Positions 1-8,669 of a DNA stretch of 64,000 bases are shown piece after piece. The translations under genes were made by a program, and so were the position numbers. Below the pieces are notes generated by a model. The model was not told where the DNA came from and did not search any database. It was given only the letters and a program-made list of their open reading frames with translations. Source of the DNA: CAZKWG01 sp964615375 (lineage in GTDB: Bacteria; Myxococcota_A; UBA796; CAZKWG01); the NCBI GenBank assembly GCA_964615375.1, contig CAZTOW010000029.1, positions 56,508 through 120,507 on the forward strand, read 5' to 3'. How positions within the stretch are numbered: position 1 is the stretch's first letter; each line of letters begins with the position of its first letter.

Positions 1-310
1 GGCGAGCGCTGGCGCCTCGAACGGGAAGAGCGCCCCCGTCCCTCCCGAGCCCACCTCCACCCAGACGCCCGCCACCACCCGAAAGGTGACCATCGCCTCC
101 CTACCCTTCGGCCTCTCCGTGAGCATCGACGGCACCACGCGCGGGAAGACGCCTCTCGTCGTCGATCTCACCGAGGGTGAGCATCAGATCGCCGTCGAGT
201 CGCCGGGCGGTCAGTCCACCTCACGCTCTATCGATGTCGGCGAAGATCACCCGAACAAATACTCCTGGGACATGGCGAAGGACGCCTGGAGCGCGAGCAT
301 GAGCCGATGA
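1..310 (+). CDS. C-terminal end of a PEGA-domain protein (partial)
   Basis: The frame (codons from base 2) is open to the left edge, so this is the 3' end of a longer gene. The visible 102 residues are a Ala/Ser/Pro/Thr-rich linker followed by one PEGA domain of about 50 residues: VTIASLPFGLSVSIDG, then GKTPLVVDLTEGEH. PEGA domains are extracytoplasmic beta-sandwich modules, and in Myxococcota they often close membrane-bound Ser/Thr kinases after a Pro/Thr-rich linker. A kinase N-terminus is therefore possible but not visible. An internal GTG at 86 could start a 74-residue protein, but the upstream frame reads as a normal linker, so I take the gene as truncated by the window. It converges on the lipoprotein ending at 317. 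Confidence 0.75.
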   Translation, partial: ASAGASNGKSAPVPPEPTSTQTPATTRKVTIASLPFGLSVSIDGTTRGKTPLVVDLTEGEHQIAVESPGGQSTSRSIDVGEDHPNKYSWDMAKDAWSASMSR

Positions 311-316
311 GCGGGC

Positions 317-2734
317 TCAGTACCAGGTCGTGAAGACGAAGACCGCGCCCGCGTCCGCGCTCCCACCCGCGACATAGCCCGGCGCGCCGATGGCGAGATC
401 GGACCAGCCGTCCCCGTCCGTATCTCCCACTCCCGCCGCTGCCGAGCCGAGCGCCTCGCTGGTCGCTCCTCCGTAGATCACGACCCCCTCCCCGTCGCCC
501 AGGGTCAACGTCCCCTCACTCAGCCCAGAGACGAGCCAGAGCGCGCCCGAGCCGCTCCCGCCCTCGTCGCTCCCCGGCGCCCCGAGGACGAGATCACCGA
601 GCCCGTCCCCGTCCACGTCGAAGCCGCTGGAGAGCGCGCTCCCCAGAGCGTCACCGACGGAGGCGCCCACCAGGACAGCGTCCGCGTCGTCCACATCTGC
701 AGAGAGCGGAGGGTACTCGGCGCCGAGGAGCAGCGACACCCGCCCTCGGTCAGTTCCGTAGGCTGGCGCGCCGATCAGCAGGTCTGCATAGCCGTCATCA
801 TCCACATCTCCCGCCCCCGTGAGCGTGGTCCCCGCCTCGTCTCCAGCCGAACCACGGAAGACGAGGTCCACGACGTCCAGCAGCGCGCCATCGCCAGCAG
901 GTCCGAGCACCAGGCCCGCCAGACCAGCCTTGGAACCTCCATCGTTGTTGTAGGGCGCGCCGACCAGCAGATCCGCGCTCCCGTCGCCATCCACGTCCCC
1001 CACAGCCGCGGTCGCCGTCCCAGCCAGATCCGAGGCCTCACTCCCCGTCAGCCGCAGATCGTATGCGGAGCTCACCGTCAGGCTCCCGGCCGTGAGCGGC
1101 CCCAGCAGCACGAAGACGGCCCCGGCCTCCGACAGGGAGCCTGAGGTGTACCCCGGCGCGCCGACGAGCAGATCCGCGCTCCCGTCGCCGTCCACGTCGC
1201 CCGTGCTCACCGAGGAGCCGGTGCGCTGGCTGGCGCTGCCCCCCCTCGCGACCACGTCGGCGTCGCTCGCGCTCTCGGCCCCCGAAACGGGCCCGAACGC
1301 GACGGAGACGGCCCCTGCGTTCGACGCCCCGCTGTAGTCCTTGTAGGGCGCGCCGAAGACCACGTCATGGTAGTCATCCCCGTCGAGATCCTCGCCTCCA
1401 GCGAGGCCCCTCCCGAGCTGGTCCGAGCTGCCTCCCGTCCATCGCGCGGTGTAGGTGGTGTCCGAGAGCGCCTCGCTCCCCAGGGTCAGCGGCCCGCCCA
1501 GCAGATACACGCCCGCTGACGAATCCGGGGCTCCGACCAGGACATCCTCAAAACCGTCCCCGTCCACGTCCCCCGCCGCGGCGAGGGCCCCTCCGAGCAT
1601 CAGGTCCACGCTGGCGCCAACCCGCGCGACATTGGCGCCCTCCGTCCCCTCCGCGTCGAGGATGCAGGTCAGACGCGCCACATCCTCCTCGAGATCACAG
1701 TCTTCGAGATCGCCGGTGGCGCACAGCTCCTCTGCGTCAGGACTGACCTCCGCGCGGGCGTCGTCACAGTCCCCGGCCTCATCAAGGTACCCCGCCTCAG
1801 GCTCGCAGCGCTGCGCTGCGTCGAGCTCGTCGCCATACCCGTCCTCGTCCGCGTCGCGATACCAGGTGCTCGTGGAGCTCAGATCCAGATCCTCGTCGGC
1901 GTCATCGACGAGGGTGTCGCAGTCGTCGTCCATGCCATTGCAGACTTCGGACGCGACTGGGCTCACCTCGGGCTGCGTGTCGTCACAGTCCTCCTCGTTG
2001 TCCGTATATCCCGTCGGGGCCGAGCATCCCAGGGCGACCTCGGCCGGGTCGCCGTACCCGTCCCCGTCAGCGTCCAGGTACCAGCTCGGCGCGTCATCCA
2101 CGTCCTCGTCGATGTCGCCGTCACAGTCCTCGTCCTGCTCGTCGCAGCTCTCCGTACCCGCCGGGCTGATGTTCGGATCCGCGTCGTCACAGTCTTCGTC
2201 ATTATCCACATACCCTTCGGGCTCTTCGCAGGACCTCATCGCCTCCGTGGGATCTCCAAAGCCGTCCTCGTCGCTGTCCCGAAACCAGGTCTCGGCCCCC
2301 TCGACCTCATCGTCCGCGACGCCGTCGCAGTCCTGATCGACGCCATCGCAGCTCTCCTCAGCCCCTGGGTGGATCTCGGGGTCTCCATCGTCGCAGTCTT
2401 CACCCTCCTCGACGTAGCCTCCCGGATCCTCACAGTCCGCGATCTGACTCTCGGGATCTCCGTACCCGTCCTCGTCGGCGTCCAGATACCACAGGGTCAG
2501 CGCGACATCGGAGTCGTCCGCGTCCACGTCTCCGTCACAGTCGTTGTCACGCCCGTCGCAGATCTCCGTCGCGCCGGGGTTCACCGTCGCGGACGCGTCG
2601 TCGCAATCCTCCTGCTCGTCGCCCGTCGCGGACGCGGGGAAGCCATCCCCGTCGGCGTCCACCTTCTCGTCGGGGGAGCCACAGCCAGCGACGAGCCAGA
2701 GCCACAACCCAACCTTGCCAGACGTCGAGGACAT
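317..2734 (-). CDS. MopE-repeat / FG-GAP propeller lipoprotein (paralog 1)
   Basis: An 805-residue predicted surface lipoprotein. Residues 1-18 form a signal peptide ending in the lipobox VAGC (C18). Residues about 25-360 hold five Asp/Cys-rich blocks of the MopE metal-binding type, with motifs such as WYxDxDxDGYGD, DCDD and CDGxDNDCDG. Residues about 380-805 hold seven FG-GAP/integrin-alpha repeats (GDVDGDGxxDLLVGAP), enough for one seven-bladed calcium-binding beta-propeller. GGAGG lies five bases before the ATG. It is the last gene of a minus-strand array of three paralogs, 14 bp after the next one. Family knowledge supports a Ca/Cu-binding cell-surface protein; ligand and role are unknown. 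It ends in FTTWY like its neighbour. Confidence 0.85.
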   Translation of the reverse strand: MSSTSGKVGLWLWLVAGCGSPDEKVDADGDGFPASATGDEQEDCDDASATVNPGATEICDGRDNDCDGDVDADDSDVALTLWYLDADEDGYGDPESQIADCEDPGGYVEEGEDCDDGDPEIHPGAEESCDGVDQDCDGVADDEVEGAETWFRDSDEDGFGDPTEAMRSCEEPEGYVDNDEDCDDADPNISPAGTESCDEQDEDCDGDIDEDVDDAPSWYLDADGDGYGDPAEVALGCSAPTGYTDNEEDCDDTQPEVSPVASEVCNGMDDDCDTLVDDADEDLDLSSTSTWYRDADEDGYGDELDAAQRCEPEAGYLDEAGDCDDARAEVSPDAEELCATGDLEDCDLEEDVARLTCILDAEGTEGANVARVGASVDLMLGGALAAAGDVDGDGFEDVLVGAPDSSAGVYLLGGPLTLGSEALSDTTYTARWTGGSSDQLGRGLAGGEDLDGDDYHDVVFGAPYKDYSGASNAGAVSVAFGPVSGAESASDADVVARGGSASQRTGSSVSTGDVDGDGSADLLVGAPGYTSGSLSEAGAVFVLLGPLTAGSLTVSSAYDLRLTGSEASDLAGTATAAVGDVDGDGSADLLVGAPYNNDGGSKAGLAGLVLGPAGDGALLDVVDLVFRGSAGDEAGTTLTGAGDVDDDGYADLLIGAPAYGTDRGRVSLLLGAEYPPLSADVDDADAVLVGASVGDALGSALSSGFDVDGDGLGDLVLGAPGSDEGGSGSGALWLVSGLSEGTLTLGDGEGVVIYGGATSEALGSAAAGVGDTDGDGWSDLAIGAPGYVAGGSADAGAVFVFTTWY

Positions 2735-2748
2735 CGCCCCTCCAGCGC

Positions 2749-4887
2749 TCAGTACCAGGTCGTGAAGAGGAACACCGCGCCGGCGTCCGCGCTGTCACCC
2801 GTGGCGTACCCAGGGGCACCCACCGCGAGATCGGACCAGCCATCCCCGTCCGTGTCCCCGACCGCCGCCGCGGCGATCCCGAAGGCCTCGCTCGCCCCAC
2901 CCCCGGAGATCACGCTGCCCTCGCCGTCCCCCATCGTGAGCGCGCCCTCGCTGAGCCCGGAGACGAGCCACAGCGCGCCCGAGCCGCTCCCGCCATTGTC
3001 CGCTCCGGGCGCGCCGAGGATGAGGTCGTCGAGCCTGTCGCCGTCCTGATCGAAGCCGCCAGCGAGCGCGCTCCCCAGCGCGTCACCGACCGACGAGCCC
3101 TGCAGGACCGCGGCAGCGTCATCCACGTCCGCGGAGCCAGGCGGATACTCCGCGCCGAGGAGCAGCGACACCCGCCCCCTGTCCGTGTCGTAGGTCGGCG
3201 CGCCGATCAGCAGATCCGCGTAGCCGTCGTCGTTGACGTCCCCGGGCCCGGCCAGGGCGCTCCCCACCTCGTCGTTCGCGGCGCCGCGGAAGAGGAGCCC
3301 AGCGACGTCCAGCAGAGCTCCACCGCTGGCAGGGCCAAGGATGAGGCCCGCGATCCCCGCCTTCTCACCGCCATCATCGTTGAACGGGGCCCCCACCATG
3401 ATGTCCCCCAACCCGTCCCCGTCCACATCCCCGACCGCCGCCAGAGCCGTACCCAGCGAGTCCAGCTCCTCATCCCCGGTCCACTGGAGGTCGAATTCGT
3501 CGTCGAGGGAGAGCGCGGCCGCAGAGAGCGGCCCGAGCAGCGCATAGACCGCCCCCGTCTCCGACAGCGCTCCCGGCGCTCCAATCAACAGATCGGCCGC
3601 GCCGTCCCCGCTGATGTCTCCAAGGCTCAGGGCCTGCCCGGCATGCGCGCTCCCCTCCGGCCCCTCCGCGCTCAGATCGCTCGCGCTCGCGCTGGCCGCG
3701 CCGCTCAGCGGCCCGAAGGCGACATAGGCCACGCCCGCGTTCGAGTCCCCGGGGAAATCCTCGGCTGGCGAGCCCATGGCCACGTCATCGTAGCCATCTT
3801 CATCCAGATCCTCCCCCCCCGCGAGGCCGCGCCCCAGCTGGTCCGAGCCCCCTGCCGTCCACCTGGCCGTGTAGGCCCCGCTGGAGAGCGCCGCGGTCCC
3901 CACCGTCAACGGCCCCCCGAGGAGGAAGACCCCGCCTGTGTTGTCCGGCGCCGCGACCAGCAGGTCCGCCAGACCGTCCCCGTCCACGTCACCGCCCGCC
4001 GCGACGACCGCCGCCAGGCCCACGTCCGCCTCCTCCCCATAGCGGACGATGGTGGCGCTGGCGCGATCCCCCGCCTCCACGCAGCTCACCCGCGCGCCGG
4101 ACTCCCCGAGATCGCAGTCCTCGACCACACCCGTCGCGCACTCCTCCGTGGCCGCGGGGCTGATCTGGTCGTCGGCGTCATCACAGTCACCATCCTGCTC
4201 GACGTAACCCTCGCTCGGCGAGCATCGCAGCTCGGAGTCCGCGCCGCTGCCGTAGCCGTCATCGTCCGCGTCCCGATACCAGGGCAGGAGCGACGCGGCG
4301 TCCAGACTGTCGTCGGCGTCGTCCTGGAGCTCGTCACAGTCATTGTCCAGCCCGTCGCAGATCTCCACGGCGCCGGGGCTGATCTGCGCGTTGACGTCAT
4401 CGCAGTCCGAGCTGTCGGCCACGTACCCATCGGGAGCCGCGCAGGCGCTCACCATCTGCGCCGAATCGCCGTAGGTGTCCCCGTCCGCGTCTCGGTACCA
4501 GACGGGCGCGTCCGAGACCTCCTCGTCCACCGACCCGTCGCAGTCCTGATCCACACCGTCGCAGCGCTCCTGGGCGCCAGGGTTCACGCTGGCGTCCGCG
4601 TCGTCGCAGTCCAGCTGCGCCGGCTCCGACGCGCTGGCGGCGAAGCCGTCCTCGTCCAGATCGTCGTCGCAGTCCTGATCCACGCCATCGTTCGGGTCGT
4701 CCCCGGCCCCAGGGAAGACGTCACCACCGCTGAGGCCATCGACGGAGCCCTCGACCCCATCCCAGCAGTCCCCCTCGGAGGGCGAAAAGCCGTCCCCGTC
4801 GAGATCCCTGGCCTCCCAGCTTGCCCCACATCCGCTCACCAGGAGCGCTGGGACAGCCAGAGAGCGCAGGCTTCGAGCCAGGGGCAT
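2749..4887 (-). CDS. MopE-repeat / FG-GAP propeller lipoprotein (paralog 2)
   Basis: 712 residues from the ATG at 4887, chosen because GGAGG sits five bases upstream; a GTG at 4893 would overlap that Shine-Dalgarno. The signal peptide ends in the lipobox VSGC (C20). Four MopE-type DCDD/CDGxDxDC blocks follow (about residues 25-270), then seven FG-GAP repeats to the C-terminus. The propeller half closely resembles paralog 1: phrases such as GAEYPP, SSVGDALGSAL and GSGSGALWLVSGLSEG recur almost unchanged, and both end in FTTWY. This points to recent tandem duplication. It is the middle gene of the array, with 25 bp or less on each side, so co-transcription is likely. Confidence 0.85.
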   Translation of the reverse strand: MPLARSLRSLAVPALLVSGCGASWEARDLDGDGFSPSEGDCWDGVEGSVDGLSGGDVFPGAGDDPNDGVDQDCDDDLDEDGFAASASEPAQLDCDDADASVNPGAQERCDGVDQDCDGSVDEEVSDAPVWYRDADGDTYGDSAQMVSACAAPDGYVADSSDCDDVNAQISPGAVEICDGLDNDCDELQDDADDSLDAASLLPWYRDADDDGYGSGADSELRCSPSEGYVEQDGDCDDADDQISPAATEECATGVVEDCDLGESGARVSCVEAGDRASATIVRYGEEADVGLAAVVAAGGDVDGDGLADLLVAAPDNTGGVFLLGGPLTVGTAALSSGAYTARWTAGGSDQLGRGLAGGEDLDEDGYDDVAMGSPAEDFPGDSNAGVAYVAFGPLSGAASASASDLSAEGPEGSAHAGQALSLGDISGDGAADLLIGAPGALSETGAVYALLGPLSAAALSLDDEFDLQWTGDEELDSLGTALAAVGDVDGDGLGDIMVGAPFNDDGGEKAGIAGLILGPASGGALLDVAGLLFRGAANDEVGSALAGPGDVNDDGYADLLIGAPTYDTDRGRVSLLLGAEYPPGSADVDDAAAVLQGSSVGDALGSALAGGFDQDGDRLDDLILGAPGADNGGSGSGALWLVSGLSEGALTMGDGEGSVISGGGASEAFGIAAAAVGDTDGDGWSDLAVGAPGYATGDSADAGAVFLFTTWY

Positions 4888-4912
4888 CCTCACCTCCAGG
4901 GAGACAGGCTCA

Positions 4913-7900
4913 TCAATAACCCGTGCCAGAGATGAAATAGATCATACCGCCATCCGAGGCTCCGCTGGGATCGTAGGCGGGAGCGCCGATGAGCAGGTCC
5001 AGGTAGCCGTCCTCGTCGGCGTCCCCGCCAGCAGCGACGCTGGTCCCGGCGGCGTCAGAGCTCGCGTTCCCCGTGTAGATCACGTCGGCGGACGAGGCCG
5101 AGAGGCTGCCGCTGACAGGACCGAAGAACACGTAGACGCGACCCATGTCCGTGCCGCCGCCGTCCGCGCCGGGCGCGCCCAGGAGGACATCTTCGAAGCC
5201 GTCGCCCGTGAGATCGGCGACCGCCAGGCTGGAGCCGACGGCGTCGCCGCTGGCCGCGCCGGAGAGCGTCGCGTCCGCGCTGGCGCTGGTCAGAGCGCCG
5301 CTGGGCAGGTCCGTGCCGCCGAGGACGAGGTAGGCCGCGCCCGCGCCGGAGCTCACGCCGGGGGCGCCAGCCAGGAGGTCGTCCGCGCCGTCACCGTCCA
5401 GGTCGCCGACGGCGAGGGACTCGCCGAGGTTGTCGGACGTGGAGACGCCCTGGAGCTCCACGTCGCGGACCGAGCTCAGGGTGCCCGAGCTGAGCGAGTC
5501 TCCAACGAGGACCCAGACCGCCCCGTACTTCCCGGCCGCCGAGCCTCTACCGTCGTAGGCGCCGATGACGACGTCCGCCGTCCCGTCGTCGTCCAGATCG
5601 CCGCTGCCCACCGCCGAGCCGATGCGCTCACCGGCATAGGCCCCGCACCAGGAGTAATCAACGCCTGAGTCACCGAGCCCCATGGTGCTGATGGGGCCAT
5701 ACAGCAGATGTGCGCAGCCGGACTCCAGGGGCGTCGCGTCTGAGTTCTTCGCGTGGGTCACACCGATCAGCAGGTCGTCATATCCGTCCCCGGTCAGGTC
5801 AGAGACCCCTGCCAGCGCCTCGCCTGCCTCGTAGCCGTTGACCCCCCCTGTCACCGCCGCGTCGTAGACGCTGCTGGAGAGCGTGGCGCTGGCGGGCAGG
5901 CTGGGTCCCGAGAGCACGTACGCCGTGCCCTGGGTTGTCCCCGGCGCTCCAAAGATGAGGTCGTCGTAACCATCCCCGTCCAGGTCCACGCCGCCCGCAA
6001 GCCCGGTGCCCAGGTCATCGTTCGCGGCGACGCCCGTGTAGTACCGCGAATAGGCCGAGCTCGAGCTGAAGGACAGGTCACTGGTAGGCGCTCCCGCGAC
6101 CACATACACCCGCCCGGCCTTGGAGCCCGCCCCCGTCGCCGCGATCAGCAGCTCGTCGTCCCCGTCCCCGTCCACGTCCCCGCCGAAGGCCACCGTCGTC
6201 CCCACCGCGTCATCCTTGGCCGCCCCCGTGCGCGTCACCGCCGTCGAGGTGCTCAGCGTCACGCTCGCGTCCCACCCACACTCCTCGAGCGCCGTGAGCT
6301 CGTCGCTCTCGCAGTCGTTGACGAGGTCGTCCTCACAGGTCTCCGTCGCGCCCGGATACACCGCGCTCTCGGCGTCATCGCAGTCCCCGCTCGTGTCCGA
6401 GCTCGACGCCTCACCCGAGTCGTCGCAGTCCTCGTCCGAGCTCGTCACCGTGCTCGTCGTGCGGTAGCCGTCATTGTCGTTGTCCTGATAGCAGACCTCG
6501 TCCCCGTCGCAGTTCTGGTCCACCTCGTCGCCCGTGGTCTCGGTTGCCCCCGGATACACCGTGCTCTTGCTGTCGTCGCAGTCCCCGCTGGTCTCGGAGC
6601 TCGACGCCTCTTTGTCGTCGTCGCAGTCCTCATCCGAGGAGTTGCGGGTGCTGGTCGTCCGGTAGCCGTCGTTGTCGTTGTCCTGGTAGCAGACCTCGTC
6701 CCCGTCGCAGTCCTGGTCGATCTCGTCCCCCGTGATCTCCGTGTCCCCTGGGCTCACCCCGCTGCTCGTGTCGTCGCAGTCCCCGCTGCTCTCCGACGCC
6801 AGCGCCTCGCCCGAGTCGTCGCAGTCCTCGTCCGAGCTCGTCACCGTGCTGGTCGTGCGGTAGTCGTCATTGTCCGCGTCCACGTAGCACAGCTCGTCGG
6901 TGTCGCAGTCCTGGTCCACCTCGTCCCCGACCTCCTCGTCCTCGCCCGGGTTGATGGTGGCGTCCTCGTCGTCGCAGTCCCCGCCCGGCTCGGCGGCCGT
7001 GGCCTCGCGGCTGTCGTCACAGTCCAGATCGGCGGAGGCCTTCGTGTCGCCGTCCGCCGAGTAGCCGTCGTTGTCGTAGTCGATGTTGCAGATCTCCGTC
7101 CCGTCGCAGTCCTGGTCCACCTCATCGCCGACCTCCTCCTCCGCGCCGAGGTAGATGGTCGCGTCGGTGTCGTCGCAGTCCGTGCTGTCCTCCACCTCAT
7201 AGGTCGCCGTGGCCTCGCAGATGCAGGCCCCCTCGGTCTCCGATCCGTCCCCGTCCCCGTCTCCGTCCATGTACCAGTCGGTACACCCCAGCGCGTCCTC
7301 GTCGTTGGTCTCCCCGTTGCAGTTCTCATCCGCCGACGTGCTGCAGTCCTCCTCCGCCCCAGGGTTGATGGAGGGCTGCGCGTCGTCGCAGTCGTTGTTG
7401 GTGCCCACCCCGTAGCCGGCGATCTGGTAGCCGTCCGTGTCCTGGTCGTAGTCGTCGTCACCCGCGCAGTCCTGATCCGTCCCGTCGTACCAGGCCTCGG
7501 TCGCCCCGGGGTTGACGTCCCGGGGCTCCAGCGCGCCAGGGTTCTCCGCGTCCAGGTCGCTGCCGTCGATGCAGTCACCGCCCACCGATCCGTCCCGGTC
7601 CGGGTAGAACTCCGTGTCGTAGCCGTCCCCGTCCTGGTCGAAGTCCCCCTCGTCGCCGCAGTCCTGGTTCACCCCGTCGTACCAGGTCTCCTCCGAGGCG
7701 GGTCCGACGTCCGCCGGCCCCAACGCGGGGAAGCCGTTGATGGCGTCGTAGCCCTCGGGGATGTCGGTTGTGTCAGGGTCGTCGTCCCAGCAGTCACCGG
7801 CCCCCAGGTGCGCGCCGTGCTCCTGCCAGTCGTGCTCCGCCGCGTACTCTTCGGTGACGTACCCGTCGCCGTCCTGGTCGCCGTCGTTGCCGTCGCAGTT

Positions 7901-8512
7901 CTCGTCCACGCCGTTGTACCAGACCTCCTCGTCGTCGTTCGGGTAGGCCAGCGCGTCCGTGTCGTCGCACTCCACGTCCCAGTCGTAGCCGTCGCCATCC
8001 TGATCATCGTCGTTGCCGTCGCAATTCTCGTCCACGTCGTTGTACCAGACCTCCTCCGCTGCCGGGTTCAGGCTCGCGTCGAGGTCGTCGCAGTCCTCCG
8101 CGCTCCCGTCCGCCGCCCCGGCGTAGCCGTCCAGGTCCTGGTCGTCGTCGTTGTCGTCGCAGTCCTGGTCCACCCCGTCGTACCAGACCTCGTCCTGCGC
8201 CGGGTTCACGCTGGCGTCCTGGTCGTCGCAGTCCTCGCCCGTCTCGTCGGCGGCCCCCACCCAGCCGTCCCCGTCCCGATCGTAGTCATCGTCCCCAGCG
8301 CAGTCCTGATCGACCCCGTCGTACCAGCCCTCCTCCGCCCCGGGGTGGATGTCGGCCCCCCCGAGCCCCGAGCCCGCCGGCCCCTCCTCCGCGTCCCAAC
8401 AGTCGCCATCGGACGGCGCGTAGCCGTCCCCGTCCAGATCTTCACCCTTCCATGTGGCTCCGCACCCGGAGACGAGCACGGCCAGAACGAGGAGAACGCG
8501 AGAGGAGGGCAT
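4913..8512 (-). CDS. large MopE-repeat / FG-GAP propeller lipoprotein (paralog 3)
   Basis: 1199 residues, lipobox VSGC (C17). The acidic region is greatly enlarged: about eight blocks of WYDGVDQDCDGNDDDQDGDGY type (residues about 20-400), then a tandem array of four longer units (period 66 residues) rich in DCDD, DQDCDGDE and DNDGYRTTST, to about residue 725. Seven FG-GAP repeats (about 745-1199) form the C-terminal propeller, ending ISGTGY. It is first in the minus-strand array, with GGAG four to five bases before the ATG and a good promoter upstream. The very acidic, Cys-paired repeats would bind divalent cations, probably Ca2+; this is inference from composition and from the MopE family. 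Repeat number probably changes by recombination. Confidence 0.85.
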   Translation of the reverse strand: MPSSRVLLVLAVLVSGCGATWKGEDLDGDGYAPSDGDCWDAEEGPAGSGLGGADIHPGAEEGWYDGVDQDCAGDDDYDRDGDGWVGAADETGEDCDDQDASVNPAQDEVWYDGVDQDCDDNDDDQDLDGYAGAADGSAEDCDDLDASLNPAAEEVWYNDVDENCDGNDDDQDGDGYDWDVECDDTDALAYPNDDEEVWYNGVDENCDGNDGDQDGDGYVTEEYAAEHDWQEHGAHLGAGDCWDDDPDTTDIPEGYDAINGFPALGPADVGPASEETWYDGVNQDCGDEGDFDQDGDGYDTEFYPDRDGSVGGDCIDGSDLDAENPGALEPRDVNPGATEAWYDGTDQDCAGDDDYDQDTDGYQIAGYGVGTNNDCDDAQPSINPGAEEDCSTSADENCNGETNDEDALGCTDWYMDGDGDGDGSETEGACICEATATYEVEDSTDCDDTDATIYLGAEEEVGDEVDQDCDGTEICNIDYDNDGYSADGDTKASADLDCDDSREATAAEPGGDCDDEDATINPGEDEEVGDEVDQDCDTDELCYVDADNDDYRTTSTVTSSDEDCDDSGEALASESSGDCDDTSSGVSPGDTEITGDEIDQDCDGDEVCYQDNDNDGYRTTSTRNSSDEDCDDDKEASSSETSGDCDDSKSTVYPGATETTGDEVDQNCDGDEVCYQDNDNDGYRTTSTVTSSDEDCDDSGEASSSDTSGDCDDAESAVYPGATETCEDDLVNDCESDELTALEECGWDASVTLSTSTAVTRTGAAKDDAVGTTVAFGGDVDGDGDDELLIAATGAGSKAGRVYVVAGAPTSDLSFSSSSAYSRYYTGVAANDDLGTGLAGGVDLDGDGYDDLIFGAPGTTQGTAYVLSGPSLPASATLSSSVYDAAVTGGVNGYEAGEALAGVSDLTGDGYDDLLIGVTHAKNSDATPLESGCAHLLYGPISTMGLGDSGVDYSWCGAYAGERIGSAVGSGDLDDDGTADVVIGAYDGRGSAAGKYGAVWVLVGDSLSSGTLSSVRDVELQGVSTSDNLGESLAVGDLDGDGADDLLAGAPGVSSGAGAAYLVLGGTDLPSGALTSASADATLSGAASGDAVGSSLAVADLTGDGFEDVLLGAPGADGGGTDMGRVYVFFGPVSGSLSASSADVIYTGNASSDAAGTSVAAGGDADEDGYLDLLIGAPAYDPSGASDGGMIYFISGTGY
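6335..7129 (-). repeat. tandem 198-bp coding repeats (four units)
   Basis: Four consecutive in-frame units inside the large MopE/FG-GAP lipoprotein: 6335-6532, 6533-6730, 6731-6928 and a more diverged 67-codon unit at 6929-7129. Each encodes GDExDQDCDGDE, a CYxDxDNDGYRTTST segment, SSDEDCDD, a Ser/Glu stretch, SGDCDD and VxPGxTE. The first three units are very similar at DNA level (for example around 6418-6520, 6618-6720 and 6816-6920). The regular period and high identity suggest expansion by slippage or unequal recombination, so copy number may vary between strains. Confidence 0.85.
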
Positions 8513-8538
8513 GAGGAGGCTCCGGGGCTGCTGCTCTC

Positions 8539-8568
8539 ATGATAGTCCCCTCCCTCCCCGCGCGGCAA
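8539..8568 (-). promoter_or_regulatory. sigma-70-type promoter for the MopE/FG-GAP array
   Basis: On the minus strand TTGCCG (8568-8563), an 18-bp spacer and TATCAT (8544-8539, 5/6 to consensus) lie just upstream of the ATG at 8512. This is the only spacer in the array long enough for an ordinary promoter, so it probably drives all three lipoprotein genes. Confidence 0.5.
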
Positions 8569-8589
8569 CCGCATGTGGATTTCAGGGAC

Positions 8590-8616
8590 TTGACGCTGCG
8601 CGTCCGGTGTTAAGGC
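8590..8616 (+). promoter_or_regulatory. possible promoter for the Gld-type ABC operon
   Basis: TTGACG (8590-8595) is followed after 15 bp by TAAGGC (8611-8616), about 55 bp before the GTG at 8670. The -35 is good; the -10 and spacing are weak. It is divergent from the promoter at 8539-8568. Confidence 0.35.
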
Positions 8617-8669
8617 TCCTCGCTCCGCCCCCGCGGGGCGGCCCTTCTCAGTTCCAGGGAGGAACGGCG

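Noticed and set aside
5753..8542. Long plus-strand ORF (929 codons) opposite the large lipoprotein
   Set aside because: Arises from the Asp/Cys repeats of the minus-strand gene in GC-rich DNA; Val/Arg-rich, no start site or family, and the minus strand has lipobox, repeats and propeller motifs.
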